DNA from: Rubrivivax sp.
GTDB lineage: Bacteria > Pseudomonadota > Gammaproteobacteria > Burkholderiales > Burkholderiaceae_C
Reading direction: 5' to 3'
Length of the DNA: 55,284 bases
Assembly (NCBI GenBank): GCA_020848515.1
Contig: JADLIA010000174.1
Coordinates: forward strand, 1-55,284
The translations under genes were made by a program, and so were the position numbers. The notes under the pieces were generated by a model that did not search any database, was not told where the DNA came from, and saw nothing but the letters and a program-made list of their open reading frames with translations. Every line of letters starts with the position of its first letter. The stretch's first letter is position 1. Of this stretch, positions 31,111-39,875 are shown piece by piece.

Positions 31111-32379
31111 GTGCTGGACACGCCGGCCGCGCTCGACGCCGCGCGCTGGAACGCCCTGCTGGCGCGTCAGCCCAGCCCCACGCCCTTCATGCGCCACGAA
31201 TACCTGCTGGCGCTGCACGCCAGCGGCAGCGCCGTCACGCACACCGGGTGGACGCCGCGCTTCATGCTGCTGTGGGCCGGCAGCGAGCTGATCGCCGCCT
31301 GCCCGCTGTACCTGAAAAGCCATTCCTTCGGCGAATACGTGTTCGACTGGGCCTGGGCCAACGCCCACGCCGAACACGGCCTGCCCTACTACCCCAAGGC
31401 GGTGGTGGCCGTGCCCTTCACGCCCGTGCCCGGCACGCGCCTGCTGGCGCGCGACCAGGCGGCGCGCGCGTCGCTGATCGCCGCCGTGCGCGACTGGTGC
31501 GCCGACCAGCGGCTGTCGTCGCTGCACCTGCTGTTCGGTGATGAAGCCGATCTGGCCGCCTGCGAAGGCGCCGGCCTGATGCGGCGCAGCCAGGTGCAGT
31601 TTCACTGGAAAAATGGAGCGCCCCCACGCTCCGCGGCTGCGCCTGCTGCGCTGCCCCCCGTGGGGGCCCTCGCCGCCTTGGGGCGGCCCGGCGGCGGCTC
31701 GGACGCGCCGGTGGAGCGTCCGTTTGCCGATTTCGACGACTTCCTGGCTGCGCTGACGCAGGACAAGCGCAAGAAGATCCGCCAGGAGCGGCGCCGCGTG
31801 GCCCAGGCCGGGGTGCGTTTTCGCTGGGCTGCGGGCAACGACATCACGGCCGAGGACTGGGCCTTCTTCTACCGCTGCTACCGGCGCACCTACCTGGAGC
31901 ACGGCAACGCGCCCTACCTCACGCCGGCCTTCTTTGCCCACATGGCGCGCCACATGGCGGACGTCTGGGTGCTGTTCACGGCCGAGCGCGAAAGCCGCCC
32001 GATCGCTACCAGTTTGATAGCTGTCGGCGCACGCCCAGAAAGCGCTGGAGGCTCAAACGATGCCTATAACGGAGCGGTGGCCTACGGCCGCTACTGGGGC
32101 GCGCTGGAGCGCGTGGATGGCCTGCACTTCGAAGCCTGCTACCACCAGCCGCTCGAATGGTGCATACACCACGGCGTGGCGCGCTTCGAAGGCGGCGCCC
32201 AGGGTGAACACAAGATGGCGCGCGCCCTGCTGCCGGTGGCCACGCACAGCGCCCACTGGCTGGCGCACCCCGGCTTTGCCGACGCCGTGGCGCGCTTTCT
32301 GGCGCGCGAATCGCTTGCCGTCGATGGCTATCTGGGCCAGTTGGGCGAGCGCTCGCCGTTCCGGCGACCGGACGGCTGA
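31111..32379 (+). CDS. COG3146 GNAT/FemAB-like acyltransferase (peptidogalycan biosynthesis family)
   Basis: Members of this family have an acyl-transferase fold related to FemAB and GNAT enzymes; no member's substrate is firmly known to me. Landmarks are FMRHEYLLAL, DWAWANAHAEHGLPYYPKAV, KRKKIRQERRRV, YGRYWGALERVDGLHFEACYYQ-type and GAQGEHKMARALLP. The ATG at 31036 would be only 2 bp from the divergent nadE start, so GTG at 31111 (422 residues) is preferred. Two inserts break the family pattern: a GC-rich repeat at 31613-31706 and a family A repeat at 32002-32068. Confidence 0.82.
   Translation: MLDTPAALDAARWNALLARQPSPTPFMRHEYLLALHASGSAVTHTGWTPRFMLLWAGSELIAACPLYLKSHSFGEYVFDWAWANAHAEHGLPYYPKAVVAVPFTPVPGTRLLARDQAARASLIAAVRDWCADQRLSSLHLLFGDEADLAACEGAGLMRRSQVQFHWKNGAPPRSAAAPAALPPVGALAALGRPGGGSDAPVERPFADFDDFLAALTQDKRKKIRQERRRVAQAGVRFRWAAGNDITAEDWAFFYRCYRRTYLEHGNAPYLTPAFFAHMARHMADVWVLFTAERESRPIATSLIAVGARPESAGGSNDAYNGAVAYGRYWGALERVDGLHFEACYHQPLEWCIHHGVARFEGGAQGEHKMARALLPVATHSAHWLAHPGFADAVARFLARESLAVDGYLGQLGERSPFRRPDG
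31613..31706 (+). repeat. GC-rich in-frame repeat-like insert (family C)
   Basis: It starts GGAGCGCCCCCACGCTCCG and contains CTGCCCCCCGTGGGGGCCCT and CTTGGGGCGGCCCGGCGG, a set of nested GC hairpins. It encodes an Ala/Pro/Gly-rich loop between two conserved parts of the COG3146 protein. I recall similar sequences between genes of other Comamonadaceae, but see no second copy here. Confidence 0.6.
32002..32068 (-). repeat. Family A repeat, copy 8 (inside the COG3146 gene)
   Basis: On the minus strand it reads TTTGAGCCTCCAGCGCTTTC, then GCGCCGACAGCTATCAAAC and GGTAGC. The host gene reads the other strand as ATSLIAVGA, adding about 15-20 residues before the conserved YGRYWGA. Confidence 0.85.
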
Positions 32380-32398
32380 GGCGCGCGCGCGCCGCCGC

Positions 32399-32716
32399 TC
32401 ATTCGCGGTCGCGACGCGGGGCGCGCACGCGCCGGCTGTCGGGGCGCAGCGCCGCCGGGGTCAGCACGCCGCCGTCGTGCAGCTCGACTTCCTGCCCGCA
32501 GGGCGCATCGAGCAGACCGAACACCATGTGGGCGCCCGGGCCGAAGCGCTCCGGCACGCTCAGGTGCAGCGGCAGCGACATGTCCACCGGCGGGTTCGGG
32601 CTTTCCGACAGGATCTGACCCTTGGGCCCCAGCACGGTGTAGCAGGCGGCCTGCGCGCCCACGGCGGCACCCAGCACGGCGGCGCCGATCGACAGCCTGG
32701 CAATGGAAAGTTTCAT
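32399..32716 (-). CDS. Small exported protein of unknown function
   Basis: The 105-residue protein has a signal peptide ending VGAQA and starts its mature part ACYTVLGPKGQ. Two cysteines (ACYT and APCGQ) could form a disulfide; the tail is arginine-rich. It resembles conserved hypothetical periplasmic proteins of Comamonadaceae (ACYTV, SP-PPVDMS, GAHMVFG pattern), with no known role. The ATG at 32716 has a G-rich ribosome binding site. It converges with the COG3146 gene. Confidence 0.7.
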   Translation of the reverse strand: MKLSIARLSIGAAVLGAAVGAQAACYTVLGPKGQILSESPNPPVDMSLPLHLSVPERFGPGAHMVFGLLDAPCGQEVELHDGGVLTPAALRPDSRRVRAPRRDRE

Positions 32717-32781
32717 GGTGGTCCCCCGAGGTTGAACGGCCGGCGTCGGCACCGGCCCCGCTGACGCTGAGTGTATGCCGC

Positions 32782-34284
32782 TCAGCGCCCGACGCTGCTG
32801 CCCGGCACCCCCAGTTGCGGGATCAGGCGGTGATAGAAACGGATCGCGTTGGCGTAATGCGTCACGCCCAGCCGTTCGTCGGTGCCGTGAAAGCGCGGCA
32901 GGTCGTCGCTGACGGCGCGGATGGGCGAGAACTTGAACACATGCCGGCTGATGGCCTCGTAGTGCACCGAATCGGTGCCCGCCACCATCAGCCCCGGCGC
33001 CACCAGGGCGTCGGGAAACACCTCGCGGACCGTGCGCGCCAGCATCTGGTAGGGGGCCGAATCGGTGGGCGCGACCTGCGAGGCTTCCTTGCCGCCAGGC
33101 AGGGCGGTCACTTCGAACTGGCCTTCGGGCACCACCCGAGCGAGCTGCTGGCGCACGTGGCGCAGCACCTGCTCGCGCGTTTCGCCCGGCAGCATGCGGA
33201 AGTTGACCGTGGCCTCGGCGCGGCCGGGCAGCACGTTGTCCTTGTTGCCGGCCTGCAGCATGGTCAGCGCGGTGGTGGTGCGCAGCATGGCGTTGGTGCT
33301 GGCCCCGCCTTCCAGCTGCTTCTGCACCAGCGGGCCGAACAGCCACAGGTTGGACAGCGCCACGCGCGCCAGGCCGCCCATCTCGGGCGCCAGGGTGCCG
33401 AACATCTCGCCCGCCACGCCGCGGATGCCGGCCGGCATCGGCGCGTGCTCCAGCCGGTCCAGGCCGGCGCTCAGCAGGGCGATGGCGCTGCTGCCGGGCC
33501 TGGGCGGCATGGACGAGTGCCCGGGCGGCGCCGTCACCGTGATGCGCACCGACAGATAGCCCTTTTCGGCCACGCCGATCAGCGCCGCCGGCTGCTTCAG
33601 GCCGGGCATCACGCCGTCGAGCACCAGCAGCCCCTCGTCCAGCACGAAGTCGGCCTGCACGCCGCGCGACTTCAGCAGCTCGGCGATGCGGGCCGCGCCA
33701 CGGTGGCCACCGACCTCCTCGTCGGCGCCATAGGCCAGATGGATGGTGCGCGGCGGCCGGTAGCCCTCGGCCAGCAGGCGCTCGACCGCCTCCAGCTGGG
33801 CCAGCAGGTTGCCCTTGTCGTCCCAGGAGCCGCGGCCCCAGATGAAACCGTCCTTCACCAGCCCGGCAAACGGCGGCTGCTGCCAGTCGCCCTCGGTGCC
33901 GGGCGCCACCGGCACCACGTCCTGGTGCGCCAGCAGCACGATGGCGTTGGCTTTCGGGTCGGCGCCTTCCCAGGTGTAGAGCAGGCTCAGCTCGTTGACG
34001 ATTTCGCGCTTGAGCGTGGCGTGCACGCGCGGAAACTGCGTCTGCAGCAGCGCGTGCAGGGCGCGGAACTGATCGGCGTTGAGCTGCGCGTCGCTGGCCG
34101 AAGACACGGTCTGCAGCCGCACCGCCTGCGCCAGCCGATCGGCCACCGCGGGCTCGTCGATCGCCAGCGGCGCCAGCGGCGCCACCTGCAGCTGGCGCGA
34201 CGACTGGCGCCAGGTGTTGCCCGCCACCCCCGCCGCCAGCGCCAGCAGCACGGCCAGCAGGCCCAGCACGATCTTCTTCAGCAT
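32782..34284 (-). CDS. M20-family zinc carboxypeptidase, membrane-anchored
   Basis: The 500-residue protein is an M20 metallopeptidase of the PM20D1/CPS1-like subgroup. An N-terminal helix (about 4-22) should anchor it, with the enzyme in the periplasm. Metal-site motifs are LLAHQDVVPV, GRGSWDDKGNL, GADEEVGG and DEG, with the dimerisation domain between about 225 and 370 (APPGHSSMPP). Peptide or N-acyl amino acid substrates are possible. It is on the same strand as the DUF3482 gene, 87 bp downstream of it. Confidence 0.88.
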   Translation of the reverse strand: MLKKIVLGLLAVLLALAAGVAGNTWRQSSRQLQVAPLAPLAIDEPAVADRLAQAVRLQTVSSASDAQLNADQFRALHALLQTQFPRVHATLKREIVNELSLLYTWEGADPKANAIVLLAHQDVVPVAPGTEGDWQQPPFAGLVKDGFIWGRGSWDDKGNLLAQLEAVERLLAEGYRPPRTIHLAYGADEEVGGHRGAARIAELLKSRGVQADFVLDEGLLVLDGVMPGLKQPAALIGVAEKGYLSVRITVTAPPGHSSMPPRPGSSAIALLSAGLDRLEHAPMPAGIRGVAGEMFGTLAPEMGGLARVALSNLWLFGPLVQKQLEGGASTNAMLRTTTALTMLQAGNKDNVLPGRAEATVNFRMLPGETREQVLRHVRQQLARVVPEGQFEVTALPGGKEASQVAPTDSAPYQMLARTVREVFPDALVAPGLMVAGTDSVHYEAISRHVFKFSPIRAVSDDLPRFHGTDERLGVTHYANAIRFYHRLIPQLGVPGSSVGR

Positions 34285-34371
34285 CAGCGGTCTCCCGGAA
34301 TTCGTGAGCGATGGTAACCGCAGCGCGGCGCACGGCGGCGCCCCATTCAGCGGCCGCGGCCGCAGGCAAGA

Positions 34372-35772
34372 TCAAGCCGGCTGGCGCTCGAGCGCTGGCC
34401 GCAGCGCGCCGGCCAGCGCCTCCAGCAGGCGGGCGCGCTCGGCATCGTCCAGTGCGCCGGCGACGCCGCGCTCCCACGCCGGGTGGCCGCGGGCGGCGCT
34501 CAGCGCGTCGATCAGCGCCTGCCCGTCGTCGCCCAGGGCGCCGGCAGCTTCGGCGCCCAGGCGCAGCCGCTGCTGCGCCGCATGGCCACGCTGCGCCAGC
34601 GCGCGCGCCAGCGCCAGCAGGCGCTCGGCCAGCAGCCACAGCACCGGGTCTTCCACCGTCAGCTCCTGCACGCCATCCAGACGGTTCTGCAGCTTGCGCC
34701 ACAGCGGCTGCCAGCCGCCGGAGATAGCGCCACCCAGGGTGGCGCCCAGGGTGGTGGCGGCGCCCAGCGACAGACCGGCCAGCGCCACGTCGGCCACCGC
34801 GCCCATGCCGGCACCGATCATGGCGCCCAGGCCCAGGCGCCTGCCGGCCTGCTTGAGCAGCTCGGGATTGAACAGGTCGTCTTCCCAGCGGCCGCCGGGC
34901 AGCGGCAGCTCGGTCAGCTCGGCGTCGTCGGCGCCGAAGGCGTACAGCGTCAGCAGCTCGTCGACGGCGCGGCGCGCGTGGCGGCCAGTCTGGGCCTGAA
35001 AGTCACGCACCCAGGCCTGCTGCTGCTCGGGGTCGGCAAACGCCTCGGCCGACAGGCTGCGGCGCTGGGCGGCAACGTCGATCAGCGTGCTGGCGATGAC
35101 GCGGCAGGCCGCCAGGCGGCGCTCGCGCTCGGCCTGCGCCAGCGCTTCGACGATGTCCTGCAACTGCGCGCGGCGCGCCGGCAGCAGGGTGGCCAGGTCG
35201 GCGTACAGGCGCTGCTCGGCGCCGGTGAAGGGCGCCACCACGTCGAACTCGGCACGCGCGTGCAGATTGCTTTCTTCCAGCGCGCGGTGCCAGTCGGCCA
35301 GGCGGCTGGCGCCGTCGCGCACGAAGTTGAGCACCGGCATCACGGGCTTGGCGCAGCTGGCCAGGATTTCGATTTCGGCGCGGTGCTTGGGCAGCACCGG
35401 CTCGCGCGTGTCGATCACCAGCATGGCGCAGCCGGCCTGCTCCAGCAGGGCGCGCAGCACCTTGGCCTCCTGCTCGAAGCTGGCGCGCGCCTCGGGCCCG
35501 GCCAGGAAGGCGCGCACGCGCTCGGGGCGCGAATCGCCGCTCTGGCGCGCCAGAAAATCCAGCAGCGCCACCGAATCTTCCAGCCCCGGCGTGTCGATGA
35601 AGCGCACCGCCTCGCGCCCGTCCAGCCGCAGCGCCACCGCCTCGGCATGGCGCGTGGTGCCGGGGCGATCCGACACCTGGCCAAAGTCGGCCCGGCGCGT
35701 GAGCGTGCGCAGCAGCGAGGTCTTGCCCGCGTTGGTATGGCCGACGACGGCGATGGTGAGCGCTTCAGTCAT
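34372..35772 (-). CDS. DUF3482 GTPase with glycine-zipper segment
   Basis: The 466-residue protein has an N-terminal TrmE/Era-type G domain: G1 GHTNAGKTS (11-19), G3 DTPG (60-63) and a helical middle. Residues about 314-353 form a Gly/Ala-rich hydrophobic zipper able to insert in or cross the membrane. It always pairs, as far as I know, with a DUF2868 membrane protein, here directly upstream with an 8-bp overlap. The function is unknown; membrane remodelling or stress response is speculation. Confidence 0.85.
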   Translation of the reverse strand: MTEALTIAVVGHTNAGKTSLLRTLTRRADFGQVSDRPGTTRHAEAVALRLDGREAVRFIDTPGLEDSVALLDFLARQSGDSRPERVRAFLAGPEARASFEQEAKVLRALLEQAGCAMLVIDTREPVLPKHRAEIEILASCAKPVMPVLNFVRDGASRLADWHRALEESNLHARAEFDVVAPFTGAEQRLYADLATLLPARRAQLQDIVEALAQAERERRLAACRVIASTLIDVAAQRRSLSAEAFADPEQQQAWVRDFQAQTGRHARRAVDELLTLYAFGADDAELTELPLPGGRWEDDLFNPELLKQAGRRLGLGAMIGAGMGAVADVALAGLSLGAATTLGATLGGAISGGWQPLWRKLQNRLDGVQELTVEDPVLWLLAERLLALARALAQRGHAAQQRLRLGAEAAGALGDDGQALIDALSAARGHPAWERGVAGALDDAERARLLEALAGALRPALERQPA

Positions 35773-37210
35773 GGTGTGCGGCGTCGCCGGATGCTATCCA
35801 TTCGATAGCTGTTTGCGCTTGCTCCACAAGCGTCACAGCCTCAAAACCCTCTGAATCCAGCCAGGCGCGCCAGCGCCCTGCCCCGCTCGACCCACCCGCC
35901 CCCAGCGCCAGCAGCGCCATGCGGTGACACAGCGCCTGCGCCTCGCGCACGAAGCGCGCCGTCCCGCGGTCGGGGCTGGACGGGCCATGCACCACCAGCA
36001 GCAGCGACTCGGGCCGGCTGGCCTGCAGGCGCGCCAGCGCGGCCTGCCGATCGGCGGTGCTGCCGGCGATGCGCTGGGGTGGCTCGCTGCCTGCAGACAA
36101 ACCGGTGGGCAAGCCGGGCAGCGGCCAGGGCTGCTCGGGCGGCAGCTCGAAACCCAGCACCGCCAGCGAACCCGGCGCGCCGGGCGGGCCGGCACGCACG
36201 GCGTAGGTTGGATGGGCGCTGCGCTGCTCGGCGTCGATCACCTGCGGCGGCGGCTCCAGCGCGTCGAGCCGCGCCACGATGCGGCGCACGTACGGGTCGG
36301 CCATGTCCGGCTGCGCCAGCCGCGCCTGCCCGGCGCGCCAGCGCCAGCCGCACAGCAGCGCCAGCAGCACCCGCGGCAGCAGGCCATAGGCCACCACGCA
36401 GCCGATCAGCCACCAGGCCCAATCGCTCTGGGCGATGGCGGTTGCACCCACGGCGGCATGGCCCGCCTGCGTCACCGCCGCCGCGTCGGGCACGGCAAAG
36501 CCCAGCAGCGCCGGCAGCGCGCCCGTGATCTGCACGAAGCGTTGGAAGAACGACGCGCTCAGGATGGTGCTCTCCCAGGTCAGCGCGTAGGCATGAAAGG
36601 CAAAGCCGAACACCAGCACCGCCCCCATGATGACAAAGCCCAGCGCCCACACCGCATGGCTGATCGCGCCCGTCAGCCACACCAGCAGGCCGTGGCGGCC
36701 CAACACCGCGCCCAGCGCACGCAGCAGCGTCAGCGCATGCGGCCCGCGCTCCAGCGGCAGGCGCGCCGACAGCCACAGCGCCAGCCGCCCCAGCGGCGCC
36801 CCGCCGCGCCGTCCGGCCGGCAGCAACAGGCCCAGCAGCCACAGCACCAGCGTCAGCGCGTGCAGCCCCAGCAGACTGACGAACGCCGCCACCGCGTTGA
36901 TGCTGCGCCCCTGGCCCAGCACCGCCCGCGCCAGCCCCAGATCGGCCAGCGCGAGCAACAGCGCCAGCCCCAGCAGCACCCCCGCGCCCAGCCGCCGCCA
37001 GCGCGCCCATTCAACCGGCAGCCCCAGCCGCTCGGCCAGCAACTGCGAGCGCGCCAGCACCTGCGCACCCCGTCCGCCCGGCATGCGGTGCGCCTGCGCC
37101 AGCGCCTGGGCGTCGTCCAGCGGACCGGCGTCTTCGATGCGACGCACGGTTTCGTGCAGGACTGCTGCGGCGACGGGCGTGCTGGGACTGGTGGATGTGG
37201 TGACGCGCAT
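35765..37210 (-). CDS. DUF2868 multi-pass membrane protein, partner of the DUF3482 GTPase
   Basis: The 481-residue protein has about 5-6 hydrophobic helices in the first 270 residues and a cytoplasmic C-terminal domain. The ATG at 37210 (MRVTTSTS) is the likely start. The gene ends inside the ATG of the DUF3482 GTPase gene, so the two should be translated together. The last 22 residues are encoded by a family A repeat (35789-35856), read as EQAQTAIEWIAS. Confidence 0.82.
   Translation of the reverse strand: MRVTTSTSPSTPVAAAVLHETVRRIEDAGPLDDAQALAQAHRMPGGRGAQVLARSQLLAERLGLPVEWARWRRLGAGVLLGLALLLALADLGLARAVLGQGRSINAVAAFVSLLGLHALTLVLWLLGLLLPAGRRGGAPLGRLALWLSARLPLERGPHALTLLRALGAVLGRHGLLVWLTGAISHAVWALGFVIMGAVLVFGFAFHAYALTWESTILSASFFQRFVQITGALPALLGFAVPDAAAVTQAGHAAVGATAIAQSDWAWWLIGCVVAYGLLPRVLLALLCGWRWRAGQARLAQPDMADPYVRRIVARLDALEPPPQVIDAEQRSAHPTYAVRAGPPGAPGSLAVLGFELPPEQPWPLPGLPTGLSAGSEPPQRIAGSTADRQAALARLQASRPESLLLVVHGPSSPDRGTARFVREAQALCHRMALLALGAGGSSGAGRWRAWLDSEGFEAVTLVEQAQTAIEWIASGDAAHHD
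35789..35856 (-). repeat. Family A repeat, copy 9 (C-terminus of the DUF2868 gene)
   Basis: On the minus strand it reads GGTTTTGAGGCTGTGACGCT, then GCAAGCGCAAACAGCTATCG and GGATAGCATCC. It is near full length and encodes the end of the protein. Confidence 0.88.
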
Positions 37211-37388
37211 GAGGGCGTGAAGTGCTGCAAAGCATGATAGCGAGGGACCTGCACCGCAAACGGATTGGCCGGCGCAACGACCGACGCCCATCGCCCGGTC
37301 CGATCACGCTTCAGCGCATGCGCACTAACTGATCCACCTCGATCATCGACCGCTGCCCGACTGCACCGTTGCGCGTATCCTGCGCCTG

Positions 37389-38060
37389 GTGTGCAACCGC
37401 TACGAGTCCCCCCAAGCCCGCGAAATCGAGCGCCTCTGGCACGTGGGCCGCGATCAGCCCAGCCGCTGGTGGGACGAGGTGCTGCACCCGCGTGGACAGG
37501 GGCCGTTCATTCGCCGCGCGCGCGAGGGCGGCGGGCGCGAGCTGGTGGTGGGCCAGTGGGGGCTGATTCCGTGGTTTGCGCCGCAGGCGCGCCTGGCGTA
37601 CAGCACCAACAACGCGCGCAGCGAGGAGCTGGCGAGCAAGGCCTCGTACAAGCAGCCCTGGGCGCGGGGCCAGCGCTGCATCATCCCGGCCCGCTCGTTC
37701 GACGAGCCGTGCTGGGAGACGGGGCGCAACGTGTGGTGGCGCTTTCGGCGCGCCGACGGCCAGCCCTGGGGTCTGGCAGGGCTGTGGAACACCTGGATCG
37801 ACCGCGCCAGCGGCGAGGTGCACGAGAGCTACACCATGCTGACGATCAACGCCGACCAGCACCCGCTGATGCGCCGCATGCACAAGCCCGACCCCAAGCT
37901 GGCCCCCGACCAGCAGGACAAGCGCAGCGTGATTGCCATCGAACCGGGCGACGTGCCGCAGTGGCTGGAGGGCACGCTGGACGAGGCGCGCGCCCTGCTG
38001 CGCGCGCCGGCGCCGGAGCTGTTTGACGCGGGCCCGGCCGTGCAGCTGCCCGCTTTATGA
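37389..38060 (+). CDS. SRAP-family protein (YedK/HMCES-like)
   Basis: SRAP proteins bind abasic sites in single-stranded DNA through a thiazolidine link made by the Cys right after the start. The GTG start gives CNRYE, the expected N-terminus once the initiator residue is removed. Other site residues are Asn in TNNARSE and His in QHPLMRRMH. The protein has 223 residues, typical for the family. No LexA-type box was evident in the 178-bp upstream gap. Confidence 0.93.
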   Translation: MCNRYESPQAREIERLWHVGRDQPSRWWDEVLHPRGQGPFIRRAREGGGRELVVGQWGLIPWFAPQARLAYSTNNARSEELASKASYKQPWARGQRCIIPARSFDEPCWETGRNVWWRFRRADGQPWGLAGLWNTWIDRASGEVHESYTMLTINADQHPLMRRMHKPDPKLAPDQQDKRSVIAIEPGDVPQWLEGTLDEARALLRAPAPELFDAGPAVQLPAL

Positions 38061-38122
38061 GCGCGTTTCGCCTGCTGCGCCCGTCCAGCAAACGCTAACA
38101 GCTATTGTTTTGACAAGACAAG
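38058..38122 (+). repeat. Family A repeat, copy 10
   Basis: It reads GCGCGTTTCGCCTGCTGCGC, then GTCCAGCAAACGCTAACAGC and TATTGTTTTGACAAG. Its start overlaps the stop codon of the SRAP gene. Confidence 0.8.
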
Positions 38123-38378
38123 CGGGGCTGATGGGGTGAGTTGGGATCAGAGAGGTGAAGTAGGGTCAAATCATGATTCTCATGAGAGTTTGAGCCTTCA
38201 CCCTTCACCCATCAAGCGCGATCAGCTACCAATTCGATAGTACTCAGTAGATAGTGATTGACCGCATCAGTCAGTCGCCAGCCCCGCCTCCAGGCCGGGC
38301 TCACCCTGCGGGCGACGGGCCGGGCGGCCGGCTTGGCGGGCTTGTCCGGGCGCGCGCGCGCCGCGCTACCATTGCCGC
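38061..38378. other. 318-bp intergenic region with two family A repeats
   Basis: No gene is seen. It contains family A copies 10 and 11 in the same orientation about 70 bp apart, a short inverted repeat TCATGATTCTCATGA (38171-38185) and, near the end, a GC-rich stretch before the NTF2-like gene. The low GC of 38100-38260 contrasts with its surroundings. Confidence 0.7.
38188..38247 (+). repeat. Family A repeat, copy 11
   Basis: It reads GTTTGAGCCTTCACCC, then CATCAAGCGCGATCAGCTAC and CAATTCGATAGTACTC. Confidence 0.82.
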
Positions 38379-38777
38379 ATGACGCCACACCCGATCGACG
38401 CCTGGCACGCCCTTGTCCGCTCTCACGACCCGCGCGGGCTGGACGCGCTGCTGGCCGATGACGCGGTGTTCATCTCGCCGGTGGTGCACACGCCCCAGCG
38501 GGGCAAGGCGGTCACGCGGGCCTATCTGTCGGCGGCGTTTCAGGTGTTCGTCAACCCGACGTTCCGCTACGTGCGCGAGATTCGCGGCCCGTCGGACGCG
38601 ATGCTGGAGTTCGAGACCGAGATCGACGGCATCCTGGTCAACGGCGTGGACATCATCCGCTGGGGCGCCGACGGCCGCATTGCCGAGTTCAAGGTGATGG
38701 TGCGCCCGCTGAAGGCGATCCAGTTGATCCACCAGCGCATGGCGGCCCTGCTGGCCGCCGCCCCGCGATCGGCCTGA
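38379..38777 (+). CDS. NTF2-like (SnoaL-type) small protein
   Basis: The 132-residue protein has the cone-shaped NTF2-like fold pattern: a first helix pair (DAWHALVRSHDPRGLDALLADDAVFISP), then strands with FRYVREIRG and ILVNGVDIIRWGADGRIAEFKVMVRP. It resembles SnoaL-like polyketide cyclase or limonene-epoxide hydrolase relatives, but no catalytic set is certain, so the function stays open. It stands alone and converges with qor. Confidence 0.8.
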   Translation: MTPHPIDAWHALVRSHDPRGLDALLADDAVFISPVVHTPQRGKAVTRAYLSAAFQVFVNPTFRYVREIRGPSDAMLEFETEIDGILVNGVDIIRWGADGRIAEFKVMVRPLKAIQLIHQRMAALLAAAPRSA

Positions 38778-38859
38778 CTTGGCATGCGCAGGCCCGCCGG
38801 GGCCAGGGCGCTTGTGCCCCTTGGCGCGCAAGCCGCAACCCAGGCGGCCGCGCGCCGGC

Positions 38860-39840
38860 TTACAGCGTCAGGATGGTCGATCCGGTGGTCTGGCGCGCTT
38901 CCAGGGCGCGATGGGCGGCCTGCACGTCCTGCAGGGCAAAGCGCTGGTCGATGTGGATCCTGACCTGGCCGGAGCGCACCACGGCAAACAGCTCGTCGGC
39001 CATGGCCTGGCAGCGCTCGCGCGTGGCGATGTGGGTGAACAGGGTGGCGCGCGTGACGTACAGGCATTTGGGCGCCAGCACGGCGGGGGCGAAGGGCGGC
39101 ACCGGACCGCTGGCGTTGCCAAAGCTGGCCATCAGCCCGAACGGGCGCAGGCATTTGAGCGAGCCTTCCCAGGTGTCTTTGCCGACCGAGTCGTAGACCA
39201 CCTTGACGCCCTGGCCGTCGGTGATCTGGGCAACCCGCTGGGCGAAGTCTTCTGCTCTGTAATTGATAGCTGCTTGCGCACCATTGGCAAGCGCCCGCGC
39301 GCATTTTTGTTCTGAACCGGCGGTGGCGATGAGGCGGTAGCCCAAGGCCTTGGCCCACTGGCAGGCGATCAGGCCCACGCCGCCGGCGGCGGCGTGCCAG
39401 AGGATGTGGTCGCCCGGCTGCAGACCCTCCACCGGCAGGGTGCGGCGCAGCAGGTACTGCGCGGTCAGGCCCTTGAGCATCATGGCGGCGGCGGTGTCGA
39501 AGTCGATGTCGTCGGGCAGCCGGCACACGGTCAGCGCGGGCATCACGCGCACCTGGCTGTAGCTGCCGGGCGGGTTGCCGGCGTAGGCGGCGCGGTCGCC
39601 GGGCTTGAGGTGGGTGACGCCCTCGCCCACCGCCTCGATCACGCCGGCGCCTTCCATGCCCAGGGTCAGCGGCATGGGCAGCGGGTACAGGCCGGTGCGC
39701 TGGTAGACGTCGATGAAGTTCAGGCCGATGGCGTGGTGGCGGATGCGCACCTGGCCGGGGCCGGGCTCGCCCACGGGCAGATCGACCAGTTTCATTTCCT
39801 CGGCGCCACCGGGGCGCTCGATCAGGACGGCGATGGGCAT
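38860..39840 (-). CDS. NADPH:quinone oxidoreductase, zinc-free MDR family
   Basis: The 326-residue protein belongs to the QorA/zeta-crystallin branch of medium-chain reductases and reduces quinones with NADPH. It lacks the zinc-binding cysteine cluster. Landmarks are GLNFIDVYQRTGLYPLPMPLTLG-type N-terminus, the nucleotide motif AAAGGVG, GSEQK and KVVYDSVGKDTW. The ATG at 39840 has GAGGAG upstream. Bases 39250-39317 match a family A repeat although the protein keeps its normal length here (NGAQAAINYRAEDF). Confidence 0.92.
   Translation of the reverse strand: MPIAVLIERPGGAEEMKLVDLPVGEPGPGQVRIRHHAIGLNFIDVYQRTGLYPLPMPLTLGMEGAGVIEAVGEGVTHLKPGDRAAYAGNPPGSYSQVRVMPALTVCRLPDDIDFDTAAAMMLKGLTAQYLLRRTLPVEGLQPGDHILWHAAAGGVGLIACQWAKALGYRLIATAGSEQKCARALANGAQAAINYRAEDFAQRVAQITDGQGVKVVYDSVGKDTWEGSLKCLRPFGLMASFGNASGPVPPFAPAVLAPKCLYVTRATLFTHIATRERCQAMADELFAVVRSGQVRIHIDQRFALQDVQAAHRALEARQTTGSTILTL
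39250..39317 (-). repeat. Family A repeat, copy 12 (inside the quinone oxidoreductase gene)
   Basis: On the minus strand it reads TTCAGAACAAAAATGCGCGC, then GGGCGCTTGCCAATGGTGCG, CAAGCAGCTATC and AATTAC. The GCGCTTGCC/GGTGCGCAAGC half-sites form a hairpin. It covers a normally conserved part of the Rossmann fold. Confidence 0.75.
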
Positions 39841-39875
39841 GGGCGATCTCCTCGGGGGCGGGTGCGTGAAAGCCG

